A stretch of 64,000 bases of DNA from Actinomadura madurae (GCF_900115095.1 NZ_FOVH01000002.1:845334-909333); one strand, 5' to 3'; counted from the first letter of the stretch, positions 45,801 to 54,635 are shown. Notes: generated from the letters alone by a model not told the origin. Translations and numbers: made by a program.

Positions 45801-46127
45801 CTGAAGGTCCCGTTCGGCAAGGTCCTCGGGCTCGTCAAGCTCGGCTGGGAACGCGGCGTGCCGCTGGACGGGGGCGGCGAGCGGTGGATCTCCCGGCGGG
45901 TCGCCGACGACCGCTACGTCCTGATCGACCTCGATCCCGGCATCTCGGTCGGTCACGTGGACGCCACCGGTGACCACCAGGTCCTCGACTACGTGTGGCT
46001 CGGCGCCGAACTCACCGACTACCGGTACCGCAAGGACAACCCGCTGACGTTCGGCGAGCTGGACGACGTCATGGCGTCCGAGATCCTCGCCGACCTGACC
46101 ACGCTCGCCGAGGCGGCGGAGCGATGA
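42831..46127 (+). CDS. DUF4132 protein, paralogue 3, first gene of the MoxR-VWA operon
   Basis: This 1098-residue protein has the same three-part structure as paralogue 1: N-terminal helical region, a second part starting LPAVLTERPWLRPRRP (about 386) and the DUF4132 core with LDYGPRRFVVRFDEQLKPF (about 801-819), KALPKPGAKDDPELAPAAY and DYEITQPFPQLTR (about 959-971). Its TGA overlaps the ATG of the MoxR gene (ATGA, 46124-46127), so it is translated with the ATPase and is the operon's cognate DUF4132 subunit. E. coli YehI is the comparable protein next to YehL. No enzymatic motif is recognised. Confidence 0.87.
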   Translation: MEDHLPDEDVLTIPDSWRRSLHARRGGAPGPTIKVDAAAPDAVRDLIGQEGDRVGALREGGAGDPALTEAARRHLDGEADPSGAAVVAAVTAVRAGRLGSPRSDKVHRAFVDAWIVEHGLPFAACALVELSRTEAAFAEFGTKVGAVHLNDDHKVAVPADDARRVRNLLAAADEPVYAEAIDRLAEHRSGWITRWLVSYLVPTREDWVDECCTAPIPPQRRYDLLWMAAGALGRGDQLTTPIMARGLFWGQASRGLLITLADGLGADALPWLAREAGSGYLEAEDRKRILETIALLPSDEAFQALLDRQDQKYARAALGEAARRFPVRALRMLARAGEHDMLRGHAAANADLVAAVLPDLPDDVAAVVGRVADTSARVPDAAPDDLPAVLTERPWLRPRRPVLPGLSLPEPRLVWREGERQAWLETDPHIGKPDSDDWEMLVEAYRRGTPKTAPLQLLVHGPEELIRPLLRDYAYSRPAYAHQWKRVLLARYGLDALPVVTPTSSTAPDLAVDPLMPCLDAGVAMIMAEWATKRGSFLAPARAWLDRHGLDAVPLLVPAALGKKAKDRRHAETALRYLKEAHGVAGIADAARGAHGDEAAGAVAELLSLAPAETGLDQPAKVGGWVDPAPLPQVLLRGRERALPLDAARHLIDLLTLQTPHGTQELKEACEPDSLAEFGWALFEQWRGAGNPSKDGWALRQLGRLGDDETVRRLTPVIRAWPGAGGHKNAVNGLGVLAEIGSDVALMHLHGIAQKVKFKGLQFEAQERIRQVADRLGLSTEQLADRLVPDFGLDADGGMVLDYGPRRFVVRFDEQLKPFVADEDGKHRKALPKPGAKDDPELAPAAYKAFAGLKKDVRTVASDQLRRLEQAMVTQRRWTSAEFGEFIVRHPLVWHIARRLVWICEDGDTATAFRIAEDRTLADAGDDAFTLPAAARVGIAHPLHLGDTLGTWSEVLGDYEITQPFPQLTRAVHTLTDDERNSERLERFEKLKVPFGKVLGLVKLGWERGVPLDGGGERWISRRVADDRYVLIDLDPGISVGHVDATGDHQVLDYVWLGAELTDYRYRKDNPLTFGELDDVMASEILADLTTLAEAAER

Positions 46128-47263
46128 GCGGCACCGACCGCCACCAGAGGCCGCCGGCGGAGGTGCGCTTCGCCGACGAACTGGACCGGCTCCGCGAGGA
46201 CGACTCCGGACCGGTGCCGCCCGGCTGGGCGCTGAGCCTGACCGCCGCGCGGCGGTTCATCGTCGGCGACGAGGCGCTCGGCGTCACCCGCAAGTTCGTC
46301 GGCGACACCGCCCTCATCGACCGGGCCCTCGTCACCCTCGCCACGAGCCGCGGGCTGATGCTGGTCGGGGAACCGGGGACGGCGAAGTCGCTGCTGTCGG
46401 AGCTGATCGCCGCGGCGGTCAGCGGCGCGTCCACGCTGACGATCCAGGGCGGCGCCGCCACCACAGAGGACCAGATCAAGTACTCGTGGAACTACGCGCT
46501 GCTGGTGTCGGAGGGGCCGTCCGCGCGGTCGCTCGTACCGGCGCCGCTGCTGACCGGCATGGCCGAGGGGAAGATCGTCCGGTTCGAGGAGATCACCCGC
46601 TGCCCGCTGGAGGTGCAGGACTCGCTGCTGTCGCCGCTGTCCGACCGGGTTCTCGCGGTCCCCGAGCTGTCCCGCGCGGTTGCCGGGGGGCGTGGGGGGT
46701 CGTCCCCCCACACAGAACAGAGCCCGGACGCGATGGTGTTCGCGCGGGACGGGTTCAACGTCATCGCGACCGCGAACACCCGCGACCGGGGCGTCAACGA
46801 GATGAGCGCGGCGCTCAAGCGGCGGTTCAACTTCGAGACGGTGTTCCCGATCGCCGACTTCGCGACCGAGCTGGACCTGGTCGAGCAGGAGGCGACCCGG
46901 CTGCTGGAGCGCAGCGGCGTCGGCGTCGCGCCCCGCCGGGACGTCCTGGAGGTCCTGATCACCACGTTCCGGGAGCTGCGCGACGCCACGACCGGCGAGG
47001 GCCGGCCGATGGACCGGCTGTCGGCGGTGATGAGCACCGCCGAGGCGGTGTCGGTCGCCCACCAGATCGGCATCCGCGGCTGGTTCCTGCGCGGCGAGCC
47101 GGGCGGCGCCGCCGACATCGTCGAGTGCCTCGCCGGGACGGCCGCCAAGGACAACCCCGACGACCTCGCCCGGCTGCGCCGCTACCTGGAGCGGCAGGCG
47201 GCCCACCGCGGCGGCGAGCAGTGGGAGGCGCTGCACGCCGCCCGGCACCTGCTTCCCGGCTGA
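46124..47263 (+). CDS. MoxR-type AAA+ ATPase (YehL-like)
   Basis: This 379-residue AAA+ ATPase has Walker A GEPGTAKS (82-89), a Walker B region IVRFEEITR in which E155-E156 stand where DE is usual, and sensor 1 FNVIATANTRDRG with Asn. Length matches E. coli YehL (about 360-380). MoxR ATPases act with VWA proteins as chaperones inserting cofactors or remodelling partners; the VWA partner is two genes down. Residues about 184-202 (AVAGGRGGSSPHTEQS) form an extra Gly/Ser loop encoded by a perfect palindrome, unlike the surrounding protein. It overlaps upstream and downstream genes, indicating translational coupling. Confidence 0.9.
   Translation: MSGTDRHQRPPAEVRFADELDRLREDDSGPVPPGWALSLTAARRFIVGDEALGVTRKFVGDTALIDRALVTLATSRGLMLVGEPGTAKSLLSELIAAAVSGASTLTIQGGAATTEDQIKYSWNYALLVSEGPSARSLVPAPLLTGMAEGKIVRFEEITRCPLEVQDSLLSPLSDRVLAVPELSRAVAGGRGGSSPHTEQSPDAMVFARDGFNVIATANTRDRGVNEMSAALKRRFNFETVFPIADFATELDLVEQEATRLLERSGVGVAPRRDVLEVLITTFRELRDATTGEGRPMDRLSAVMSTAEAVSVAHQIGIRGWFLRGEPGGAADIVECLAGTAAKDNPDDLARLRRYLERQAAHRGGEQWEALHAARHLLPG
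46692..46711. repeat. Palindrome inside the moxR coding sequence
   Basis: GTGGGGGG-TCGT-CCCCCCAC is a perfect 8-base-arm palindrome that keeps the reading frame and encodes the Gly/Ser loop of the AAA+ ATPase. It looks like a small palindromic repeat element inserted in frame. No second copy was noticed in the window. Confidence 0.7.
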
Positions 47264-49536
47264 TGGCGGTCACGTTCATCGGGGTGCGGCACCACAGCCC
47301 CGCGTGCGCGCGGCTCGTCCGGGACACGATCCGGCGGCTGCGCCCCGCGTACGTGCTGGTGGAGGGCCCCGCCGACTTCGGGTCGCGGGTGGACGAGCTG
47401 CTCCTCGGCCACGAGCCGCCCGTCGCGATCTTCAGCTACCACCGGGACGCCGAGCGCGTGCACGCCTCGTGGTCGCCGTTCTGCGCGTACTCGCCGGAGT
47501 GGGTCGCACTCGGCGAGGGCCGGGCGGCGGGCGCGGAGCTGCGGTTCATCGACCTGCCGGCGTGGCACCCCGCCTTCGCCGCCCGCAGCAACCGGTACGC
47601 CGACGCCGAGCTCCGCTACGCGGAGGTGACCGCCCGGCTGTGCCGCGAGTTCGCCGTCGACACCACCGACATCCTCTGGGACCACCTCTTCGAGATCGAC
47701 CCCGACCGGGCGGCGGAGCGGCTCGACGCCTACTTCGGCCTGCTGCGCGGCGAGGCGGAGGCCGGGGAGGACGACACCGCCCGGGAGTCCTACATGGCGG
47801 AGTGGATCCGCGCGGCCGACGCCGACGCCGGCGACCGCCCCGTCGTGGTGGTGACGGGCGGGTTCCACAAGCCCGCCCTGGAGGCCCTCGCCGCGAGCGG
47901 CGGCACGCGATGGCCGGACGTGCCGGAGCCCGCCGAGGGCGCGACCGGCGGCAGCTTCCTCGTGCCCTACTCCTTCCGGCGGCTGGACGCCTTCACCGGA
48001 TACCAGTCGGGCATGCCGTCGCCCGAGTACTACCAGTGCCTCTGGGAGAGCGGCCCGGAGGGAGCCGCGTCCGGGCTCATCGAGCGGGTCGTGGCGCGGC
48101 TGCGCGAGCGCCGGCAGGTGGTCTCGACCGCCGACCTGATCGCCGCCCGCACCCTCACCGAGGGCCTCACCCGGCTGCGCGGCCACCGCGCGCCCGCCCG
48201 CACCGACCTGCTGGACGGCCTGGTGTCCGCGCTGGTGAACGACGACCTCGACCAGCGGCTGCCCTGGACGTCCCGCGGCGCCCTCGCCCCGGGCGCCCAC
48301 CCGGCCGTCGTCGAGATGGTCGCCGCGCTGAGCGGCGACCGCACCGGCCGCCTGCACCCCCGCACGCCCGCGCCGCCGCTCGTGCACGACGCGACCGCCG
48401 AACTGGAACGGCTCGGCCTCGGCCGCGGCGGGCCGTTCCACCTGAAGCTGACGACGCCGCGCGGGCTGGAGCGCAGCCGCGCCCTGCACCGCATGCGCGT
48501 CCTGCGGATCCCCGGCGCCGAGCGCGAGTCGGGGCCGACGGCCGGCACCGACCCGGTGCTGGAGGAGCGCTGGGTCCTGGACGTGGCCGACGACGGCGGG
48601 CGGCGGCACTCCGCGCTCATCGAGGCGGGCGCGTACGGGCCGACCCTCGCCGCCGCCGCGGCGGCCGCCCTGGACGAGCGCGTGACCGCCGCCGGCACCG
48701 ACATGCGGGTGCTCGCCGGCGCGCTGTTCGACGCGGCGCTGTGCGGGTGCGCCGACCAGTCCGGCCGGATCGCCGCGTCGATCGCCGCCGGGGTCGCCGG
48801 CTCGTCCGACATCGCCGCGCTCGGGGCCGCGCTGGACACCGTCCTCGGCCTGTGGCGGCACGACCGCGTCCTCGGCACGGCCGGCAGCCCGCTGTTCGGG
48901 ACGGTCATCGAGGAGTGCGTGCTCCGCGTGCTGTGGCTGGTCGAGGGGGTCCGCGGCGGGCCCGCCCCCGCCGACCTCGGCCGGCTGCGCGCCGTCGCCG
49001 CGACCCGGGACGCGCTGCTGCACGCCGCCGGCCCGCTCGGCCTGGACCGCGGCGCCGCCCTCGGCGTCGCCCGCCGCGTCGCCGCCCACCCGGACGCCCC
49101 GCCCGATCTGCGGGGCGCCGCGTTCGGGCTCGGGCGGGCCCTCGGCGACGCCGGCGACCCGGCGCGGGCGGTGCGCGGCGCGGCCGGGCCGAAGACGTTC
49201 GGCGACTGGCTCGCCGGCCTGTTCGCGCTGGCCCGGCAGGAGGTGCTCGACCCGGACGCGTCCGTCCTCGGCGTCCTCGACGAGCTGATCTGCGGCCTGA
49301 CCGACGAGGAGTTCCTCGTGGCGCTGCCCGCGCTGCGGCAGGCGTTCGAGTTCTTCCCGCCGCGCGAGCGCGAGACGATCGCCGGGGGGCTGCTGGAGCG
49401 CCGCGGCCTGCGCGGCTCCGCGCGCTCGCTGCTGCGGGCGCCCGCCTCGCCGGCCCTCGCCGCCGAGGCGCGCGCCCTGGAGACGCGGGTCGACCGGGCC
49501 CTCGCCGCGGCGGGGCTGGGGGAGGGAGGGTCGTGA
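47263..49536 (+). CDS. DUF5682 protein (YehM-like)
   Basis: This 757-residue protein matches E. coli YehM in length and gene order. The N-terminal part opens with FIGVRHHSPACARLV (5-19) and YVLVEGPADF (30-39; E34), then WHPAFAARSNRYADAELRY; the RHHSP and EGP motifs recall TIKI/EreA/ChaN-fold hydrolases, which is a suggestion by pattern only. The large remaining part (about 250-757) is helical, Ala/Leu-rich and repeat-like. ATG 47263 overlaps the moxR stop by one base (TGATG). It is likely the client or adaptor linking the ATPase and VWA protein. Confidence 0.85.
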   Translation: MAVTFIGVRHHSPACARLVRDTIRRLRPAYVLVEGPADFGSRVDELLLGHEPPVAIFSYHRDAERVHASWSPFCAYSPEWVALGEGRAAGAELRFIDLPAWHPAFAARSNRYADAELRYAEVTARLCREFAVDTTDILWDHLFEIDPDRAAERLDAYFGLLRGEAEAGEDDTARESYMAEWIRAADADAGDRPVVVVTGGFHKPALEALAASGGTRWPDVPEPAEGATGGSFLVPYSFRRLDAFTGYQSGMPSPEYYQCLWESGPEGAASGLIERVVARLRERRQVVSTADLIAARTLTEGLTRLRGHRAPARTDLLDGLVSALVNDDLDQRLPWTSRGALAPGAHPAVVEMVAALSGDRTGRLHPRTPAPPLVHDATAELERLGLGRGGPFHLKLTTPRGLERSRALHRMRVLRIPGAERESGPTAGTDPVLEERWVLDVADDGGRRHSALIEAGAYGPTLAAAAAAALDERVTAAGTDMRVLAGALFDAALCGCADQSGRIAASIAAGVAGSSDIAALGAALDTVLGLWRHDRVLGTAGSPLFGTVIEECVLRVLWLVEGVRGGPAPADLGRLRAVAATRDALLHAAGPLGLDRGAALGVARRVAAHPDAPPDLRGAAFGLGRALGDAGDPARAVRGAAGPKTFGDWLAGLFALARQEVLDPDASVLGVLDELICGLTDEEFLVALPALRQAFEFFPPRERETIAGGLLERRGLRGSARSLLRAPASPALAAEARALETRVDRALAAAGLGEGGS

Positions 49537-50696
49537 TCCCGCCGGATCTGGAACGCTGGCGCCTGGTCCTCGGCACGCCGGCCGAGCCGAGCCTCGGGGC
49601 GCCCGGCGGCGCGGGCGCCGAACGGGACGCCGCGCTCGACTGGCTCTACGGCCGCGACCCCGACCTCGGCGAGCGCGGCGTGCGGCGCGGGCCCGGCGGG
49701 CCCGGCGACGGCGAGGCGGCCCCGTCAGGCGACCGGACCGGCGGCGACGGGCCGTCCCGGCTCACCACCGTCGACTGGCTCGACGCCGTGCACCGGCTCT
49801 TCCCGAAGGAGACGATCGAGCGGCTCGAACGCGACGCCGTCGAGCGGTACGAGATCCACGAGGTCGTCACCGACCCGGCCGTCCTCGCCCGGATCGAGCC
49901 CGACGCGACGCTGCTGCGCGCCGTCCTGCGCACCAAGCACCTGATGAACCCCGAGGTGCTCGCGCTCGCCCGGCGGATCGTCGAGACCGTCGTCCGGCAG
50001 CTCATGGAGAAGCTCGCCACCGAGGTGCGCAGCAGCTTCCACGGCACCCGGACGCGGCGGCCCAGCCGGATCAAGAACTCCCGCAACTTCGACTTCCACG
50101 CGACGATCCGCGCGAACCTCGCGCACTACCGCCCGGACGAGAAGCGGCTGTACATCGAGAACCCCCGGTTCGTGTCCCGGACGCGGCGGCACGTCGAGCA
50201 GTGGCAGCTCGTGCTGCTGGTCGACCAGTCCGGGTCGATGCTCGGGTCCGTCGTGCACGCGGCCGTCACCGCCGCGTGCCTGTGGGGTCTGCCGGGCCTG
50301 AAGACGCACCTGGTCGCGTTCGACACGGCGGTGGTCGACCTGACGGCCGACGTCACCGACCCCGCCGAACTGCTGATGAAGGTCCAGCTCGGCGGCGGCA
50401 CCGACATCGCGCGGGCCGTCGCCTACGGGGCGGGGCTCGTGGAGAACCCGCGCCGGGCCATCGTCGCGGTGATCACCGACTTCTACGAGGGCGGCGACCC
50501 CGGGCGGCTCGTCCTGGAGGTGCGGCGGCTGGTGCAGCAGGGCACCCACGTGCTCGGCCTCGCCGCGCTCGACGAGCACGCCAACCCGTCCTACGACCGG
50601 GGGACCGCGCAGCGCCTCGCCGACGAGGGCGCCCACGTCGGCGCCATGACCCCCGGGGAGCTCGCCGCGTTCGTCGCCGAACGGATCGGCCGATGA
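49533..50696 (+). CDS. VWA-domain protein (YehP-like)
   Basis: This 387-residue protein has a helical N-terminal region (about 1-200, with a Gly/Pro-rich linker near 45-75) and a von Willebrand A domain (about 215-387). The metal-ion-dependent adhesion site is intact: DQSGSM (D231, S233, S235), GGGTDIARA with the Thr, and VITDFYEGGD with the Asp. VWA proteins partner MoxR ATPases as substrate- or cofactor-binding components. GTG 49533, after GGGAGGGAGGG, overlaps the DUF5682 stop (GTGA). Length matches E. coli YehP (about 378). Confidence 0.9.
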   Translation: MIPPDLERWRLVLGTPAEPSLGAPGGAGAERDAALDWLYGRDPDLGERGVRRGPGGPGDGEAAPSGDRTGGDGPSRLTTVDWLDAVHRLFPKETIERLERDAVERYEIHEVVTDPAVLARIEPDATLLRAVLRTKHLMNPEVLALARRIVETVVRQLMEKLATEVRSSFHGTRTRRPSRIKNSRNFDFHATIRANLAHYRPDEKRLYIENPRFVSRTRRHVEQWQLVLLVDQSGSMLGSVVHAAVTAACLWGLPGLKTHLVAFDTAVVDLTADVTDPAELLMKVQLGGGTDIARAVAYGAGLVENPRRAIVAVITDFYEGGDPGRLVLEVRRLVQQGTHVLGLAALDEHANPSYDRGTAQRLADEGAHVGAMTPGELAAFVAERIGR

Positions 50697-52666
50697 CCCG
50701 CACGGACCTGCTGTCCCTGACCCCGGACGCGCTCGCCGCCCTCGCCAACCGCGGGCTCGTCAAGCGCGCCGCCAAGGACCTGGACGCCGGCAACGGCCCC
50801 GAGATCGCCGTGGCCCCCGACGGCGGCGTCGAGGGCACGTTCCCCGACGGCACCACGACGTCCCTCCCCGCCGGCGCGGGGCTGGAGGCGGCGGCCTGCT
50901 CCTGCGCGGCGACCGGGACGTGCCGCCACCGGATCTGCCTCGTCCTGGCCTACCAGCGCACCGCCGCGGGCGCGGCGGACCCGGGACCGGACGGCACCGG
51001 GCCGGAGCCCGCGACCGCCTGGTCACCCGGGGCGTTCGACGACGGCGCGCTCGCCGGCGTGGTCGGGCAGCGCGCCGTCACCGCCGCCCGGCGCACCCTG
51101 CGCGCCGGCTACGCCGCCCGGATCCGCCGCCCCACCGCGCAGGACCCGGTGGCCCAGGTCGAGCTGCCGACCTGCACCGTCCGCTTCCTCGTGCCGGGCG
51201 AACTCGGCTACGTGGACACCGACGCGAGCGCGTCGGTGCGCGGCGAGATGACCGTGCTGGCCGCGTGGGCCTTCCGGGCGGCGGACGAGCGCGGCCTGAC
51301 CGGCGACGAGGCCCGCCTCCTCGTCGGCGGTTCGGCACCGGCCGCCGGCGACGGGCCGGAGCGGGTGCTCGACGCGGCGCTCGACCTCGCCGACCAGGTC
51401 CTGCTGGACGGCGCCGCGCACGCCGGCCCCGTGCTGCCCGGCGCGCTGCAGCGCACCGCCGCCGAGCTGTCCGGCCGCGGCCTGCACTGGCCGGCCGGTG
51501 CGCTGGACGACCTGGCCGCCCAGCTCGCCGCCCACCACGAGCGTCGCGCCGACCACGACCCCGGGCGGATCGCGGAGCTGCTCGCCGAGGTCCACGCCCG
51601 GCACCGCGCCGCGGCCGGGGGCGCGGACCGGGCCCAGGTGCTCGGCACGAGCGAACCGGCCGAGACGCCGCTGCGCCGCGTCCGCCTCGCCGCCCTCGGC
51701 TGCCGGATCGCCGGCACCCCCCGGACCCGGACGGCCGACATCCACCTCGCCCACACCGGCACCGGGGTCGTGCTCGTCCTGCGACGCCGCTGGGACGTCC
51801 CCGAGGGCGAGCGGCTCACCGGCGCCGACCTGGCGGGCCGCCGGATCCTCGGCGCCTCGCTGCGCTCGCTCGCCGCCGCGAACGTCGTGTCCGAGAGCGC
51901 CACCCGCAGCGCCCGCCGCGTCGTCCGGGTCGCCGCCGGCCGGGTCGCGAAGACCACGGTCACGCCGCTCGGCGAGGCGTGGGAGACATTGCCGGACGGG
52001 ATCCTCGTCCGGGACCTGGCGGCGGAGGGGCGCGCCCTCGACGCGCTGCCGCCCCGTCTCGTCCGTCCCCGCATCGAGGCCGAGCTCGTCCGCGTCGTGG
52101 CGGTCGCCGAGGTCCGCGACATCGGCTACCACCCGGGCGCGCAGCGCCTGGACGCGCTGGTCGCCGACGCCGCGGGCACGACGGCATTGGTCTCGGCCGA
52201 CTACAGCCCGCACCGACCCGCCGCGCTCGACGCCCTCGCCGAGGCGCTCGCCGCGGGTCCGCGCTACATCAGCGGCGCCGTGCGCCGGGACCGCGGCCGG
52301 CTGCTCGTCGACCCGCTCGCCGTCATGACGGACGGTGGCGTCGTGGTCCCCGACCTCGCCCCCGGCGACGGCACCGCCGCGCTGGGCGGCCCGCCCCCGC
52401 CCGTCCCCGACCCCCTCGCGCAGGCCCTGGACGAGGCGCTCACCGCCTGCGCCGATGCCGCCCAGCGGGGCCTGCTGCGGGCGTCGCCGGCGTCGCGCGA
52501 CCGCATCGGCCGCGCCGCGGAGGACCTGGAACGGGCGGGCCTGCGCACCGCCGCCGGAACCGTCGCCGCGCTGGCCGCCGCGCTCGGCGGGGACGACCCG
52601 CGGCACATCACGCGGGCCTGGGCGACCGCGCACATCCGCCTCGTCACGACGTCCGAGCTCCGCTGA
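50693..52666 (+). CDS. SWIM zinc-finger protein (YehQ-like)
   Basis: This 657-residue protein ends the operon. Its SWIM motif CxCx5CxH is at residues 69-79 (C69, C71, C77, H79), a zinc finger that binds DNA or protein. The rest is strand/helix mixed with LPTCTVRFLVPGELGYVDTDA, and DIHLAHTGTGVVLVLRRRWDVPEG later, and no known catalytic motif. ATG 50693 overlaps the VWA stop (ATGA). Length agrees with YehQ (about 630-660). It may target the complex to nucleic acid. Confidence 0.85.
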   Translation: MTRTDLLSLTPDALAALANRGLVKRAAKDLDAGNGPEIAVAPDGGVEGTFPDGTTTSLPAGAGLEAAACSCAATGTCRHRICLVLAYQRTAAGAADPGPDGTGPEPATAWSPGAFDDGALAGVVGQRAVTAARRTLRAGYAARIRRPTAQDPVAQVELPTCTVRFLVPGELGYVDTDASASVRGEMTVLAAWAFRAADERGLTGDEARLLVGGSAPAAGDGPERVLDAALDLADQVLLDGAAHAGPVLPGALQRTAAELSGRGLHWPAGALDDLAAQLAAHHERRADHDPGRIAELLAEVHARHRAAAGGADRAQVLGTSEPAETPLRRVRLAALGCRIAGTPRTRTADIHLAHTGTGVVLVLRRRWDVPEGERLTGADLAGRRILGASLRSLAAANVVSESATRSARRVVRVAAGRVAKTTVTPLGEAWETLPDGILVRDLAAEGRALDALPPRLVRPRIEAELVRVVAVAEVRDIGYHPGAQRLDALVADAAGTTALVSADYSPHRPAALDALAEALAAGPRYISGAVRRDRGRLLVDPLAVMTDGGVVVPDLAPGDGTAALGGPPPPVPDPLAQALDEALTACADAAQRGLLRASPASRDRIGRAAEDLERAGLRTAAGTVAALAAALGGDDPRHITRAWATAHIRLVTTSELR

Positions 52667-52700
52667 CCCGGCCCCATCGCGGCGAGGGGGCGGCGGCGCG

Positions 52701-53639
52701 TCACGCGCGGCAGGTGAGGGGCCGGCCGCCGTTGTAGGTGATCATGTCGTTGAGGGCGGCGAGCAGGTCGATCGTGCCGCCGGGCTCGACCCCGTCCAGC
52801 TCGGCGTAGGCGCGGTGCAGGTTGCCGACGATGCGCTCGGAGTCGGTCAGCTCCGCGAACGGGCCGAGGTCGGCCTCCCGCGCCGCCTCCAGCGGGGACA
52901 TCCCGGCGTCCTTGGCCGCCGCGGCCGTCGCCTGGACGAACCGCGCGTAGGCCAGCACCGGCTCGATCAGCTCCGGCCCGCCGACCGGCCCGTGGCCGGG
53001 GACGATCGTCTCCGCGCCGAGCGGCGCGACGACCTCCTCCAGGACCGTGATCGCACCGGCGATCGACCCCTGCATCAGGAACGGGGTGCCGCCGTTGAAC
53101 AGCAGGTCGCCGCTGAACAGCACGCGCCGCTCCGGGATCCACACGATCGAGTCGTTGGTGGTGTGCGCGGGCGTCCCGACGTGCCGGACCTCGCAGCGCA
53201 GGTCGTCCACCCAGAGCGTCACGCCGTCGGTGTAGGTGAGGAACGGCGGCTCGATCTCGATGTCGCCCCACTCGACCTTCGTCCAGTACGGCTCGTCGAA
53301 GGGCTTCCCCCAGGCGAGCGAGCCCTCCCGCGTCCCCTCGTGGCCGACGACGGTCGCCCCGGAGAACAGGTAGTTGCCGAACGTGTGGTCGCCGTGGTGG
53401 TGGGTGTTGACCAGCGTGCGGACGGGCCGGTCCGTGACAGACCCGATCGCCTCCAGGTACGCGCGGGTGCGGCGCTCTGTCGAGCACGCGTCGACGCCGG
53501 TGACACCGCGCTCGCCGGCCAGGAACCCGGTGTTGTTGATCCACCAGCTGCCGTCCGGCTGGACGTAGGCGAAGATCCCCTCGGAGACCTCCTGGAGCCG
53601 GGGGGTGCCGGTGCCGTCCCGGCCGGGTGCGTCGCTCAT
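52701..53639 (-). CDS. MBL-fold metallohydrolase
   Basis: This 312-residue metallo-beta-lactamase-fold hydrolase has NTHHHGDHTFGN (about 79-90, the HxHxDH zinc motif), HVGTPAHTTND, FSGDLLFNGGTPF and VPGHGPVGG as further ligand motifs. These resemble glyoxalase II/quinoprotein-relay-type hydrolases; the substrate is unknown. ATG 53639 begins the gene, 11 bases after the DUF5954 stop, so the two are one transcript. Converges with the SWIM gene with a 34-base gap. Confidence 0.87.
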   Translation of the reverse strand: MSDAPGRDGTGTPRLQEVSEGIFAYVQPDGSWWINNTGFLAGERGVTGVDACSTERRTRAYLEAIGSVTDRPVRTLVNTHHHGDHTFGNYLFSGATVVGHEGTREGSLAWGKPFDEPYWTKVEWGDIEIEPPFLTYTDGVTLWVDDLRCEVRHVGTPAHTTNDSIVWIPERRVLFSGDLLFNGGTPFLMQGSIAGAITVLEEVVAPLGAETIVPGHGPVGGPELIEPVLAYARFVQATAAAAKDAGMSPLEAAREADLGPFAELTDSERIVGNLHRAYAELDGVEPGGTIDLLAALNDMITYNGGRPLTCRA

Positions 53640-53650
53640 GGCACCGGACT

Positions 53651-54583
53651 CTAACGGGGCGGGAGCCGGTCGTCCGACGGGCGGGCCGGTTCCGGACCGT
53701 CCGGGCCGACGCGGACGATCCGGGTGACGCGGACGATCCGGAACCGCCGGCCGCACGCGACGAACTCCACGCCGTCCCCCGCCTCGACCCGGTCGGCGGC
53801 CCGGGCGTACTCGGCCAGCTCGCCGGGGCTCGCCGGCGCGCACCCCTCCTGCGTCTCCTTCGGCAGCAGCACCCGGAAGTAGAACGCCAGCGCGGTGCGC
53901 GCGTCCTGCGGCCCGGTGCCACCGGTGATCGGGCACCAGTGGTCGTCGCGGTCCTCCAGGACGTCGAACCGCGGCGGCAGCAGCACCACCCCCGGATACG
54001 CCCGGACCGCGGCGGCGGCCTCGCGGCGCAGCGCGTCGGGGACGGTCCCGGCGGCGGGCAGCAGGCCGAGCAGCTCCAGCCGCAGCGCCGCGTCCGCCGG
54101 GGCGACCGGGGCGGCGGGGTCGATCCGGAACGAGCGCAGCGGCCCCGACTCGCCGTCGGTCACGCGGGCGGGCTCCGGCCCGTCGTTGCCGGACCGGGCG
54201 AAGCCGGGCACGCGGACGACCCGGTAGCGCAGCGGCCCGGCGGCGCACTCGTCGCGGGCGTCCGGCTCGCCGTCGGCCGGGGCGAGCAGGGCCGCGAGGC
54301 GCAGCATCTCCGCGCGCACCGCCGCGCCGTGCCCGCCGGCCGCCTCGCGCAGGTGCCCGCCGAGATCGGCGCGCGCCTCGCGGGGAGCCCGCGCGCCGAG
54401 TCGCAGGATCCGCCACACCCCGGCCGCCTGCTCGGCGACGCCGAACACCGGCGGCCCCAGCTCCGCGAGGCGCGGGTACGCGCGCCGCCGCTCGGCGGCC
54501 TCCTGGTCGCGGACGGCCGCCACCGGCTCCAGCTCGCCGGCGACGTTGATCACGTCGTGTCCCGGCATCCCTTCGAAGGCCAT
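53651..54583 (-). CDS. DUF5954-family protein
   Basis: This 310-residue soluble protein resembles actinobacterial DUF5954 proteins: LRYRVVRVPGFARSGNDGPEPARVTD near the middle and FRIVRVTRIVRVGPDGPEPARPSD at the C-terminus are duplicated family blocks, and DHWCPITGGTGPQDARTALAFYF is conserved-looking. No function is known. It starts at ATG 54583 and precedes the MBL gene on the same strand. Confidence 0.75.
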   Translation of the reverse strand: MAFEGMPGHDVINVAGELEPVAAVRDQEAAERRRAYPRLAELGPPVFGVAEQAAGVWRILRLGARAPREARADLGGHLREAAGGHGAAVRAEMLRLAALLAPADGEPDARDECAAGPLRYRVVRVPGFARSGNDGPEPARVTDGESGPLRSFRIDPAAPVAPADAALRLELLGLLPAAGTVPDALRREAAAAVRAYPGVVLLPPRFDVLEDRDDHWCPITGGTGPQDARTALAFYFRVLLPKETQEGCAPASPGELAEYARAADRVEAGDGVEFVACGRRFRIVRVTRIVRVGPDGPEPARPSDDRLPPR

Positions 54584-54635
54584 GCACCCATCGTGACGCG
54601 GCGGTGCACCTCGCGTAGCGGAAACGACCCGGGGG

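Noticed and set aside
43128..45977. 949-codon minus-strand frame over DUF4132 paralogue 3
   Set aside because: It mirrors the coding strand; no recognisable motif and no ribosome-binding site.
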